Assembly: GCF_000499385.1 (NCBI RefSeq)
Contig: NW_013651893.1
Span: 1 to 64,000, forward strand
DNA from: Eimeria necatrix
Lineage: Eukaryota > Apicomplexa > Conoidasida > Eucoccidiorida > Eimeriidae
DNA length: 64,000 nucleotides
Direction: 5' to 3'
Part shown: positions 44,993-54,891 of the stretch, piece by piece
Numbering within the stretch: the first letter of the stretch is position 1
Layout of the letters: each line of letters starts with the position of its first letter
Position numbers and translations under genes: made by a program
The notes under the pieces: generated by a model
Database searches by the model: none
What the model was told of the DNA's origin: nothing
The model's input: only the letters and a program-made list of their open reading frames with translations

Positions 44993-47932
44993 GACACCCG
45001 AGGCTTCTGCATTTTGACAAGCGCCTTTGCGCTTTGATTGGAATATTGACTGTGTGAAATTTGTGTGAATTTAATTCGGTGCATCTTCAATGAATGACAT
45101 TCGTTGCTGAGCAGCAGTAGTGTGGGACTATGGTGAGACTTCGCTGCGGCAGCAGTTATGCCTAAGGCAGTGTTTAATAGTTAGACATTAGGCCACTGCG
45201 GATAGCTTTGAACGAGCTACGGAGTGGCGTCTACCTGCTGCTTCCCGAAGCCACAGCTCTCAAGGACACAGCCCGGTAAGGGAAGGTGACACCAGCGTGC
45301 AGTGCTGTTGAGGCAACTGGGGCACGATATTGGATGCCCATAGGGGCTGCTTCATCGCTGGATTTCACTTACAAATGCCGAGGGACTCTGAAAGCTAGTA
45401 CAGTAGTACTGGGTGCCCCGTGGCGTCATCCTACATGAAGCTTTTTATGTCGCAGTGGTGGTGCGCGGATTGGCATCGCGTGATTTCTTTCCGCTTCATA
45501 ATGTTTAAGAAACGGTGAAGCCAATGGGTACCGACCTCTACTTAAGTAGAATTAAGTGAGCTTTGGAGGGATCCGGTTGAGTCTCTTGTGATCCCAATTT
45601 GCTGCTCTTGTCTTTCCATTAGCAAAAATTTGGCGCAGTAGATATGCTGTTGCTTTTTTGTGGCGTGCTATGAGGTTTTGTACCGCCAGTGCGGATTGAT
45701 GCGCTTGCGTTTTGTTTCAATAGTGGTAAGGTGTATTCAGGGCTGAGAAGGACCCAGCGTTCGTTGGGAGCTCAGACTTCACTGACCATCTGAAGCTGCA
45801 GGTCTACGGAGTCAATGCCATTTTTCTATTTCTTAATACTCGCGAGGGAGGTATTCTGCTGTCATCCATTAGGCCTACGTTTACTGTTATGAGACAGTGG
45901 CGCCAGATGGTTCAGGATGCTGATGGATAATAAGTTCAGGAGACTCGTGTTCTGGTTGACAAGTTGACGTCTGAGGTGCACGTGGAAGCATTGTCACTGT
46001 AGAGGGTCCTACGGAGCGATCGGCAACAGCGCCTCAGGGAATCACTGATACCCGAGTCCCTATGGAGAGACCCCCACTTGTATCGATTACAAATGATGAA
46101 GATGTCCAATATTTATAGACAGCAAAGCAAATCAACTTTCGGGCGACGGGCGTAGTGCCTTCAAAGAACAATTGTGGGCATATTGTGAGTAAACCAACGT
46201 GCAGTTATCAAGGGGAAAGTGAAGATCAACGCTGCGTGAGTTACGGGATCGTCCTGGCTGATTTAGTAGAACGGCTATCGATAGTTGATCTAGTAGAGTG
46301 AATATCCTGGGAGCTGGTGTGAAATTCTGCATACATGGGTAGTCTTTGGCTTACACCTCTACCAATAATTGTAATTCTACGACTCTTTGCTTTTAGAAGA
46401 GTGGGACAGATAGCAGAAGAATTAGAGAATAATGCGGTCTTTCTGAGCTTTGCAGGATCGCTCAATGATATGATGGAAAGCGCATAAACTCTGGCTTCGA
46501 CTCTTGCTTCGAAAATCGAGCAAAACAAGGGGTGGACCATTATGTATCGGCAAGGTAACATAGCAGTGATTGGAACTGTGAGAATCACGTTTTGAGAGAC
46601 TAAGAGCGAAACGTCTGAAGAACGACGTAAAAGCAAGATGCGTAGAGGTGACAGTATGGGAAAAGCAGAGTACGGTTGCAGAGGCGGTTCAAAGAATTGA
46701 TACACATCACCAGGGACCTATTAGTAAGTAAGTACGCACAAGTAGTCACCGTAAACCAGCATTCATATGCACCGGCGTGCAGCTCCGGATCTGGTTTATG
46801 GGCGGCTTGAAGGGAACTCGAGGGACCAGGGGCTCCCCAAAGGGCACCTCATGAAAAGTTTCACTGAGAGGTGAGGAGGGGGAAGAAATACCTCAACATC
46901 GAAAAGGTGAAAGTGGCGAGCTATTCTTTCATGCTTGCGTCTACGAGTTCCTCGCAAAATCAAAATATCAGGATTCCGACGCGTGCAGGGTTTCAATTCT
47001 ACTTCCTCTGTGCTTCATGAGCGTCTTCACACGCAACGGCTCAGCAAGGACAGAATAACAACTCATTCGGGGGGAAGCACTTAGAATGGAGACAGGAACT
47101 TGCTGTCGTGACATTAGAAGTGCGTCGCACCGATTTGTAGGCATCCAACTGGGACTTACTGGAAAGGGACTTGCTGCGGCTGGGGAAGAGTGGTGCAGGG
47201 AATCGTTAGCGCGTGCAGGGAATCGTTAGCGCGTCCCGCCACCCCCCAGTTGCCGTGGAAGTAGGATACAAGCAAAGAAAACATAAGGCACAACGGCAAG
47301 CGGCAGACTAAATTGGCTTCTTCATTGCTGGCCCCCATTACTTCGATTACATCGCACAACATATTCGTGCTTTTCTATCAGCATCCGGAACAACGAAAAA
47401 CGATCACCTTACGTGAAGCATCACCTCAGCTTCGTTTTATCCTGGACTTTGAAGCAGCGGTTCCCGCGTTTTTTATCAGACCAGAAGCATTAGTCTGTTA
47501 TCAGCTTTCCTACTTACTAAGGACTAGCGGGGCTTTATGTAGTAAGCCTTCTTAGTTTCGTGGTACCAATCCGACTATTTAGTCTCGCAGTGATTTCCAG
47601 TTCTTGCTGAAGAGCCTGGGTTAGTGATGTGGTTCTGCTTACTACTAACAGTAGAACAACGGAAGGTGCCTATTGCGAAGAACCAGGCAAGACTTTGGAG
47701 GCATGGCATACTCGAAGAGAAGCAGTGGCGTGCGCTTCAGTTTGCTTGTTAACACTTGCGTTGCATATTCTTATATACATTAGTAACAATCTGAGCAATG
47801 GGGCGAACCATGTAGGTGATTGGAAGTAAGTTGGCACCACGGCCCAGTCTACCATATATGCCGACATGGGCAAACCACATTTCTACCATGACTAAACGAT
47901 AAACGCCAAAAAAAACCCTCTCCAGGTTAACC
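44993..47932. other. gene-poor region
   Basis: No gene was recognised. An open frame of 154 codons on the minus strand (46241-46705) has no domain or exon partners. A 20-base tandem duplication is present at 47193-47232. Confidence 0.4.
47193..47232. repeat. 20-base perfect tandem duplication
   Basis: Two adjacent identical copies of GTGCAGGGAATCGTTAGCGC (47193-47212 and 47213-47232) lie in noncoding DNA. Confidence 0.9.
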
Positions 47933-48005
47933 AGCCGACTACGGGGCTCGAACCCGCGACCACCAGCTTAAAAGGCTGGCGCTCTACCGACTGAGCTAAA
48001 TCGGC
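47933..48005 (-). tRNA. tRNA-Lys(UUU), third copy
   Basis: The minus strand carries a 73-base sequence identical to the copies at 20.1 and 20.9 kb, anticodon TTT. A run of eight T on the transcribed strand lies about 20 bases past the 3' end and fits a polymerase III terminator. It is head to head with the fourth copy, 141 bases away. Confidence 0.97.
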
Positions 48006-48146
48006 ACAGCTAGTCAATGGAAAAACCGACTATACAGCTATCTCCTACACTTTCATTGACATGCAATCTAAGTAAGTGTTGTGCAGACACTTTGGGCAAC
48101 ACTCGTTACAGCAGATAGGTGCTTCACAGCATTCCATCCTAATCGT

Positions 48147-48219
48147 GCCGATTTAGCTCAGTCGGTAGAGCGCCAGCCTTTTAAGCTGGTGGTCGCGGGT
48201 TCGAGCCCCGTAGTCGGCT
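48147..48219 (+). tRNA. tRNA-Lys(UUU), fourth copy
   Basis: The 73 bases are identical to the other three copies. The gene is divergent from the copy at 47933-48005 and shares a 141-base upstream region with it. A TTTT run follows about ten bases after the gene. Confidence 0.97.
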
Positions 48220-49761
48220 TGTCGTGCGTTTTACTCTTCTACTTTTAAAGGCTAATTCACGGGGTGTTTGCCGTACTTCTTGCGCTTGTGTTCGTGCCCT
48301 TTTCTTCTCTAGCAGAAGTCGTCAGGAGACGCTGTTATGAGTGCGAGCAGCGCTACTTTTCCCACAGTACTAAGCGCACGAGACGGGTTGATCTTTCAGA
48401 ATTCTTCCGTAAGCCTTGAGTTTTTGGTTTCCTGCTTCTCTGTTATCAATTCTGCTCATGCCTCTGCGCTGCCATCCTCTCAGGGATTGCGCCACTGGAA
48501 GTAGGGGGTCTACTGGAGTCCTCGCAGGGCCTCTTGGTGTCAACTTCCTTCCGGCCTACATTCTTGCCCTTTCGCTAACGTACACGACTAGAATGTATGA
48601 ATGACACAAAAGCTAAGTTGAACAGCTGAGTTACCCCTCTACAAGCACAATTTTAGATCCACTACCGCTCATGGGAAACAGCCGGGGTTACTCAGGGAGG
48701 GATCTTTCACAGTAGCCCTTGAACTGCGTCGACAGCGAGGTCTCTAATTCTGTAAGTATCAACTTAAAAGCTGTCTTAGCTTAATTAAATTGAGCGTTAT
48801 CGGCAATATGGGGCTGTAGTACACTGATGACAATCCACGCCCATGGGCCGCTGGACATGTGGGGCCAGGGCGACCGTCCAGCGGCTTTCTAAGTCCTGCA
48901 AATGAACTAGGGAGAAAAAAATGCATGGAAGATATGTAAGAGGTAAATTGAGAGTAATCGCAGACCTGGAGACATCGACAGCTCCAGCAAGTAAAAAAAC
49001 CGAACAGCAGGGCTCCATGGATTCTCGTCAGCTATACGCGTAGTGGATCGCTATTTTCAGTCTCCAATCAGTGTCCGGATTCGCGGAAACGCTTTTATTG
49101 CTGCATGGCAAAGACATCAATGGCACTTCCAAACTGTTTGATGATTATCGTGGGAAGCGTGTACAATGCTGTGGATATGGCAGGGATCAATCTGACAGCA
49201 GAGTGGCACCAGTATGAACAGCACTCTCATATGACGGAGCACTAGCTGAAGCCGTCGCAATGGTAACGCTACGGCAGTAGGCAACTTCTTTGCGCAGCAA
49301 CTCTTCTCAACCGTAGTTTTGCAAGTTAACTCTCAACAGCAACCCTGCCGAACATATCGTCAGCACGAGTGCAACAACGCTATCAGGGGCAGCCACTGGC
49401 ACAAGAAAAGCAAGAACTACAGAGGCAATAACGAAAACAAACTGAAACCGCAACGAGTGTAGGAGGACGCAACGAGTGTAGGAGGAGCAAAACGAAGATC
49501 AGCATCGGCAGTGTGAAGATCAGTTACACCAGTGGAAATAGCAAAAGAGGCATGTCAACAGTATCGGTGACAACAGGGGCAACTCTATGAAGAAAAACAT
49601 TTCACTTCGAAGCCGCTATAAGAGCTCCAGCTACGTTCAACTGTGCTTTGCTTCAAGACTGGCAGCTCAGCAGAAGAAGCTCCTTTACCACCTACAGCCG
49701 CCGAGATACTGGCCTGATTTGGCAGCAGCACCGTCATCGTTAGCAAGTCCCGGAATCAGCA
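48220..49761. other. no gene recognised
   Basis: This gap lies between the tRNA-Lys pair and the ATG16-like gene. It has no supported coding sequence. A 19-base tandem duplication lies at 49449-49486. The last part is probably the promoter of the ATG16-like gene. Confidence 0.35.
49449..49486. repeat. 19-base perfect tandem duplication
   Basis: Two adjacent copies of CGCAACGAGTGTAGGAGGA (49449-49467 and 49468-49486) lie about 280 bases upstream of the ATG16-like start codon. Confidence 0.85.
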
Positions 49762-50793
49762 ATGGATACGTTTGAAACTACTTCTGATGCGGCGGTTGCC
49801 TCAGCAGCAGATGCAGCAGCAGCATCAACAGAGACTGATTTGGGCAAGGACATGAAAGTGAAGGAGACTGCAACCTTGAGGAAAAAGTATCCCCTCTGGC
49901 GCCAAGTTTTCCTTCGGCGGGCACGGATTAAACATTTGCTGCAGCATGAGTGGTTCGCTGCTGTATGCACAGCTCATGCTGCAGCGCTTGAGGAGAATCG
50001 CCGGTTACTGGCGAGCCATGCTTCTGTCTTGGCTGTCCGAGCTGCTGCTGCAGCACATGGGGGAGCAATATCCACTGCAAGAACTGGCTCTCTGCCGACA
50101 GATCAACGGCTGCTACTGCAGACAACCCAAGACACAGCAGCATTGAGGCAGCAGGTCAGAGCTATACAGGCGGCAGCAGCAGCAACACAGCGGCAGTATG
50201 AAAAGCACCAACGGCACATGGAGGCCGAGCTTTTACTATTGCAGCAGAAGGTGCAGCAGCAGCAGCAGCTTCTCGCGGAGAAAGACCGAGATTTACTGCA
50301 GCAGCAGCAGTTACTGAGGGAAAAGGAGGAGGAGGTGGCAGAGAAGGAGGCCCAAACAGCGGCAGCGCGCAGGACTTGTTTGCTTCTAGTTCAGCAGCAG
50401 CAGCAACAGCAGCAGGCTGTGCAACAAGCGCAACAGGAAGCTGCATCAAAGGCCTTGGAGATTGAGGGATACCTGCGCGAGCTGCTGCGATACAAGCAAG
50501 CCGAAGCAGCTTCACTCGAGCTCTTACAACAGAAAATCCATGCAGTGCCACCAGTAGATACTGACAGTGTAGCTGCTTTCGCACCTACTGTTGCAGACTC
50601 ATTGGGCAACCCTGGAACTGCTACTGCGTACACCAGGCAGCAGCAACTTCTTGATGCGGAAGCATCGCGAGCTGCAGCCCCTTCTCATGCTGCCTCCGCT
50701 TCATCTACAGATATAGAGGCCGTTGCAGGCACTTTGGAAGCAGAGGCTTGTGCTGCAGCGCCCTGCAGCAGGAGCAACAACGGCAGTGACTAA
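49762..50793 (+). CDS. coiled-coil protein, candidate ATG16
   Basis: A single exon of 343 codons starts at ATG 49762. After an Ala-rich start, residues about 44-65 (YPLWRQVFLRRARIKHLLQH) resemble the ATG5-binding helix at the N-terminus of ATG16, where a Trp is followed by a basic amphipathic helix (WxxxIxxxLxxRxxL). A long coiled coil rich in Gln and Glu follows (LLAEKDRDLLQQQQLLREKE), and then EGYLRELLRYKQAEAASLEL, which sits where ATG16 has LVxRWMxxKxxEAxxLN. ATG16 scaffolds the ATG12-ATG5 ligase, which lipidates ATG8, a pathway that apicomplexans use for apicoplast maintenance. There is no WD40 domain. The C-terminal 90 residues are Ala/Ser-rich. A generic coiled-coil protein is the main alternative, because Gln-rich coiled coils are common in this genome. 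Confidence 0.4.
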   Translation: MDTFETTSDAAVASAADAAAASTETDLGKDMKVKETATLRKKYPLWRQVFLRRARIKHLLQHEWFAAVCTAHAAALEENRRLLASHASVLAVRAAAAAHGGAISTARTGSLPTDQRLLLQTTQDTAALRQQVRAIQAAAAATQRQYEKHQRHMEAELLLLQQKVQQQQQLLAEKDRDLLQQQQLLREKEEEVAEKEAQTAAARRTCLLLVQQQQQQQQAVQQAQQEAASKALEIEGYLRELLRYKQAEAASLELLQQKIHAVPPVDTDSVAAFAPTVADSLGNPGTATAYTRQQQLLDAEASRAAAPSHAASASSTDIEAVAGTLEAEACAAAPCSRSNNGSD

Positions 50794-51117
50794 GCGGGAT
50801 TATCACAAGGTCGCTAGGTGTCTTTAGATAGATGGATTATCACGCAACACTGGTCTTTCTGGCTGATGGGAACTTTCTAGTCTCATAAATTTTAGATGAG
50901 TGCTCCTAAGGAAAGCGGTGCAAGGGTACTGCTGATGGCAGTTCAAATTACCGCGCTGAAGCCACTGGGAAGTGCAAGAAGCATAACAAATCGCAGGAAC
51001 TTTGCGCACAAAGTTTTGGTGAGAGTTTTGAGAGTGAAGGCAGCTCATGAATGCACTGGCAGTGGAACCAGGATGCTGCTGAAAATATGTGCTGGTGCAG
51101 CGGCGCATGAGGCACAC

Positions 51118-52021
51118 GATGAGCCATTCCAGTTTAACAAGCATTTCGCCTACGGGTCTTTCTTGTGGCCCGAAAGTAGAGTCAGCATCAAAGAGCTTGA
51201 CAACCATGGCCATTTGCCCTCGAAGCAGCGCTCGTGCACTTCATGCGAAATTTAGTAGTTTCGAAGTGTCTTCATGACTTTTTCCTCGAGACAAGGCTGC
51301 AGGGGAGATAAAGGGCGGGCCTATAGTATGGGGAGAGTATTATCTGCACAACCACCGAATGGATGAAATGCCGAAACCCTTATTGTTTCTGTATTCTTCC
51401 AGTCAGGGAATCGGGGCTCTTGATTGGAGAAGGCGGCATTTTGCGCTGTTGAGGCTCCATCAGCAGATAATATTCAACAGGGGATACATGAAGTAACAGC
51501 ACGAGTGTGCACCAAAAGTAGTTTCGAAGTGTCCACCAAGCTGATCTTGCAACGTTTGATAGCTGCGCAGCCTACAATTCTGCACGAGATCATAGAATTT
51601 CTCTATGTAAGGTGAATGGAGACTTCCGCAATATGAAAAGGGTAGTTGGTCCACGGCTTCCAAAGATTAGTGCGGCCACGGGTCTTCGTGGAAAGTGAAG
51701 ATTTGATGTAACACATTGAATAACAAAGGGGCGCGCCACGTACACTGTAGGCGAGGCGCGGTGAAGTACTACAAGTGTAACTGCAGTCCACAACTAGTAC
51801 GGAACTACCCTGACGCGTTAATGGAGCCAAGAACCGAGAAGGGATTCGTCGAGCCAAGAAAGGTGAACTGCTTGCTTGTAACCGCCTCAGTGATACGGTA
51901 ATTTCGGGCTGATGTTAACACATTGCAAGGGGGCCAATTTTCTCTTTATAGAATAACAAAACTTCAACGTAGATACTCTTCCGGATTGAGGGTCCAACTT
52001 GGGGCAGCAAATTGTAGAGAA
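51118..52021 (-). CDS. C2-domain protein (exons of one C2 domain)
   Basis: Minus-strand exons 52021-51922 and 51744-51624 join in phase 2. The first gives VLYNLLPQVGPSIRKSIYVE and then FYKEKIGPLAM. The second gives VRGAPLCYSMCYIKSSLSTK and then RTNLWKPWTNYPFHIAE, which reads like the C2 core (TK followed by NPxWNExFxF). A further exon near 51239-51118 has MVVKLFDADSTFGPQERPVG followed by EMLVKLEWLI, the C2 strands normally written as VxVxDxDxxxxDDxIGxxxIxL. C2 domains bind membranes, often with calcium; the acidic ligands are only partly present here. An exon between these (about 51570-51500) and the 5' and 3' ends were not resolved. The gene is convergent with the ATG16-like gene and downstream of the DHQPP-motif gene, of which it could be a continuation. 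Confidence 0.4.
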
Positions 52022-52275
52022 CTGCTTTTCCCCCAGACCAGTGGGTTGTTGAGTACCTAGAGTGTCTGCTACACGGGCTCTCACAAAAGCGTGAGATGAC
52101 CGTTGCATCACAACAGCGGCGCACAGGCGTTAAACCAGAGCCTGGGTGATGCAGCTGCTCCTTTCTCCTCCCAAGTAGCTAGTGTGCTGTGCTGTCTTCA
52201 CACGAATTTCACTTCACCTGGAACGCTCACGGCAGCTGCACAAAGGAGTTAGTAGTGCATTTGGAGTGTATTATG

Positions 52276-53766
52276 TTACAACGCATCAACACAGCGAATG
52301 AGAGTCAGAATGCCCCCTGTGAGGTGCCACAGCCTGATGCTCTTCCACCTGTAGACAAGTTGCTGCTGTGCCAGCATATTTCTGTCTCTGAGCTTTGCTG
52401 AAGCAGCCATTACTGTCAGTGGCGCCCCTGCTGCCCCTGAAGCAACGGCAGCAGTAGTCTGCTTCCTAACAGCTACAGCCTGCTTCAGGCTGCAGCTCTC
52501 GCACTGCGGATAGAGGCGCTGCGGCCAATACTTCGGCCCCCCTAGTAGCCGACGTAGCGTACCGATAATCCTTCCCGAAAGCGTCTCTTCATAGCGAAGA
52601 ACTTGAGCGGTAGGGGGCTGGTGATCCGCTACCCAGCGAGTTCTGCTGGACCGTGTTCCACAGGTGTGGCAGCCAAAGCGCAGGCCCAACCTCTTAATCA
52701 GGCGCCTTTCTGTCTCGGATGCATACATCGTAGACGCTGCCAGAGACAGGGCATGCTGTGAGAAGGCCCCAGGAGCAACTAAGCTGGATGGAGAGAGGCG
52801 AAAGAGGCGGCCACCCAATAAGTAGTACAACAATAAACCTTCTAGTGTCTCTGCCACTACAAGCCTCAACAGGCTCTTGCGGTTGCCGCTGCAGGTAGCG
52901 ACAGCAGTAGACGTGGATCGGGGGTGATGCTGCAGAAGCAAAGCACCCCACTTTCCGCGACATTCCTGCTGCAGTTCCTTTGCCGTCTCAAGCCACCCTT
53001 GATGACTGCTATTCGCCCGTGCATGCAGCTGCTGCAGCCTGCCGCATGTAAAAGATGTAGCAGCAGCAGCTGCTGCTGCTGCATTCGAAGCCACAGCAAG
53101 CGTGAGAAGACCCAAAGGCTTAGATAGGAGGGAGGAGCAGGAGACGCCCAGTGCCTGTTGAATTCGAGACCCAGCTGTGCAGACCCCCCAAAATGATAGG
53201 GTGCTGCTGCTGCACTGCAGCAAACTCGAAGCAAGCCAACTTTTCAGGCTCCTCTCCGTGGCTGCTGCGGCAACGGTTCGACCCTGCACAAGGCTTTCAC
53301 CTACAGATACGGCTGTCATTGCTGCTGCTGCTGCTGTAGCTGCTGCAACAAAACCGGTCCACAGGAGCCGCCACACACTGCTTCCTTTACACCAGCTACT
53401 GGCGACGCAGGATTGTATACTTTTAGGAAGTCCCCCAAAATTCAGTGGGAGCCGCTGCTGCTGTTGGCACCCCCTCAGATAAACTTTAAACCACTCCCAT
53501 ACCCGGCGTTTGGCGTGCGGCCTCGCAGCAGCAGCTACGGGCCACCAGCTTTTGCTGCCCTCACACTGTTTCGAAAGGAACAGAGGCTCGTACGTGCGTG
53601 CCTTCTGCAGCAGCCGCTGACGCTGCAGCTCCTTTAGCACCTCACGTTGCAGCTGACTCGAACCCAGTGTTGTTTCTGCCGCAATAGGGGCAGTTCCTGG
53701 CATGCGTATTGTTGCAACGGCAGCCGCAACTCCAGCACTGCCTCTGTAGCCCATAATTCTGCCCAT
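52276..53766 (-). CDS. Ala-rich protein with C..C-DHQPP-C..C motif, unknown function
   Basis: A single frame of 496 codons starts at ATG 53766. The centre is Ala-rich with hydrophobic stretches (LLWTGFVAAATAAAAAMTAV; LLTLAVASNAAAAAAAAT) that may span membranes. The conserved-looking part is near residues 370-455: FGCHTCGTR, then WVADHQPPTAQ, then QRLYPQCESCSLKQ. Two CxxC pairs flanking an Asp-His-Gln-Pro-Pro core look like a zinc-bound treble-clef or HNH-like fold. I recall similar short motifs in uncharacterised eukaryotic proteins but cannot name the family. Helical segments precede the motif (LKELQRQRLLQKARTYEPLF). A GT donor near the 3' end (after LVY) leaves open that the last residues are spliced differently. 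Confidence 0.55.
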   Translation of the reverse strand: MGRIMGYRGSAGVAAAVATIRMPGTAPIAAETTLGSSQLQREVLKELQRQRLLQKARTYEPLFLSKQCEGSKSWWPVAAAARPHAKRRVWEWFKVYLRGCQQQQRLPLNFGGLPKSIQSCVASSWCKGSSVWRLLWTGFVAAATAAAAAMTAVSVGESLVQGRTVAAAATERSLKSWLASSLLQCSSSTLSFWGVCTAGSRIQQALGVSCSSLLSKPLGLLTLAVASNAAAAAAAATSFTCGRLQQLHARANSSHQGWLETAKELQQECRGKWGALLLQHHPRSTSTAVATCSGNRKSLLRLVVAETLEGLLLYYLLGGRLFRLSPSSLVAPGAFSQHALSLAASTMYASETERRLIKRLGLRFGCHTCGTRSSRTRWVADHQPPTAQVLRYEETLSGRIIGTLRRLLGGPKYWPQRLYPQCESCSLKQAVAVRKQTTAAVASGAAGAPLTVMAASAKLRDRNMLAQQQLVYRWKSIRLWHLTGGILTLIRCVDAL

Positions 53767-54891
53767 GAGGGCCTTCTCTAGTCAGCAGAGGTGAAGGGAG
53801 TAGCAGTACCGGTGGCAGCAGCTGTTTGTCCCTAGACGGCCAGTAGCCCCAGCATGTCCTGCTGTCGCGGTTTTTCTGATACTACTGCTGCTTATAAGGG
53901 GGGAGAGGGCTTCGCAGCAGGCACCGCAAGAGCAGTACATCCGGTCGGAGGTGACGTTCGTGTCTCCACCGACCATACTACTGCTTCAGCTGCTGTGGTC
54001 TCGCTCCAGCTGCTGATTCTGGTTCCGAGACGAAGAAATTCTTCAGCACAAAAACTAAAAGGTAGCTCCACCACGAGAATGGTTAATCTGCTGCAGCCTC
54101 AGGTACTGCACGTGACCTGTCGGCAGCAGGGAGTATAAAAATAGCAGCACGGCTATGTACACACAGAGAGTTCATCGCTATAATTTCACCTCGGTGCTCC
54201 GCGTATCGTTGTAATTTCACGTTTTTGTGCACACGCGGATAATGTCTGAGGTGTACATGAATGCACCGCTGCCCCAACATTGTAACAGCCGAGCCTGCAA
54301 CTTTGCGCAGCGCCCAGCTCCTGCTGCTGCTGGGGGTCTCGAACTTACTGCAGCATCGAGTTTGCCGTAATATGAAACAAAATTCTAATCAGTAGCGCGT
54401 ATTCACATTTGGGCTCACGCTAAAACAGCTGTTTGTCTCTACTATTGCCATTACCGTTGCAGCCGAACAACTAGTTGTAGTCCACGTGTACCAGCAGCTA
54501 CTTTTGGTGCTTCTGCCTTCGTTTCCTTGAAGAACAGCAGTGTTCCGAGGGGAAGTGTTTGGGATTACAGGAACTTTTAGACAGAGCAGCACCAGTTCCA
54601 CTGGCAATTCCTCCTGGTGACGGATCATACATTGACAGGAAAGATAAATAGAAGACATAACATAAAGGAAGGCGAAGCAAGCGGCAAGGAGCACAGCAGC
54701 AATTGGCGCTGCAATGCATTAAGGGCGCCAACTGCAGTGGATGTGTGAAAGAGAAAACAACTAGGGACAGGAACAGCAAGGGCAACGCGAGCCCTGGCGA
54801 ACCCATAGCACCCACAGCCTTCAAGAAACGCACTACCACTGCCAGCAGCAGCTTCTATAGCATCAAGCAGTAGAATAAATATCGGGAGGCC
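53767..54891. other. divergent intergenic region
   Basis: This gap lies between the DHQPP-motif gene (minus) and the SNARE-like gene (plus). It has open frames on both strands with Ala, Ser or Cys bias from triplet runs but none with a convincing start, domain or phase chain. Promoters of both genes are expected here. Confidence 0.35.

Noticed and set aside
46241..46705. Minus-strand frame of 154 codons in the gene-poor region
   Set aside because: It has no domain, no phase-compatible neighbouring exons and no compositional sign of coding; chance openness is enough.
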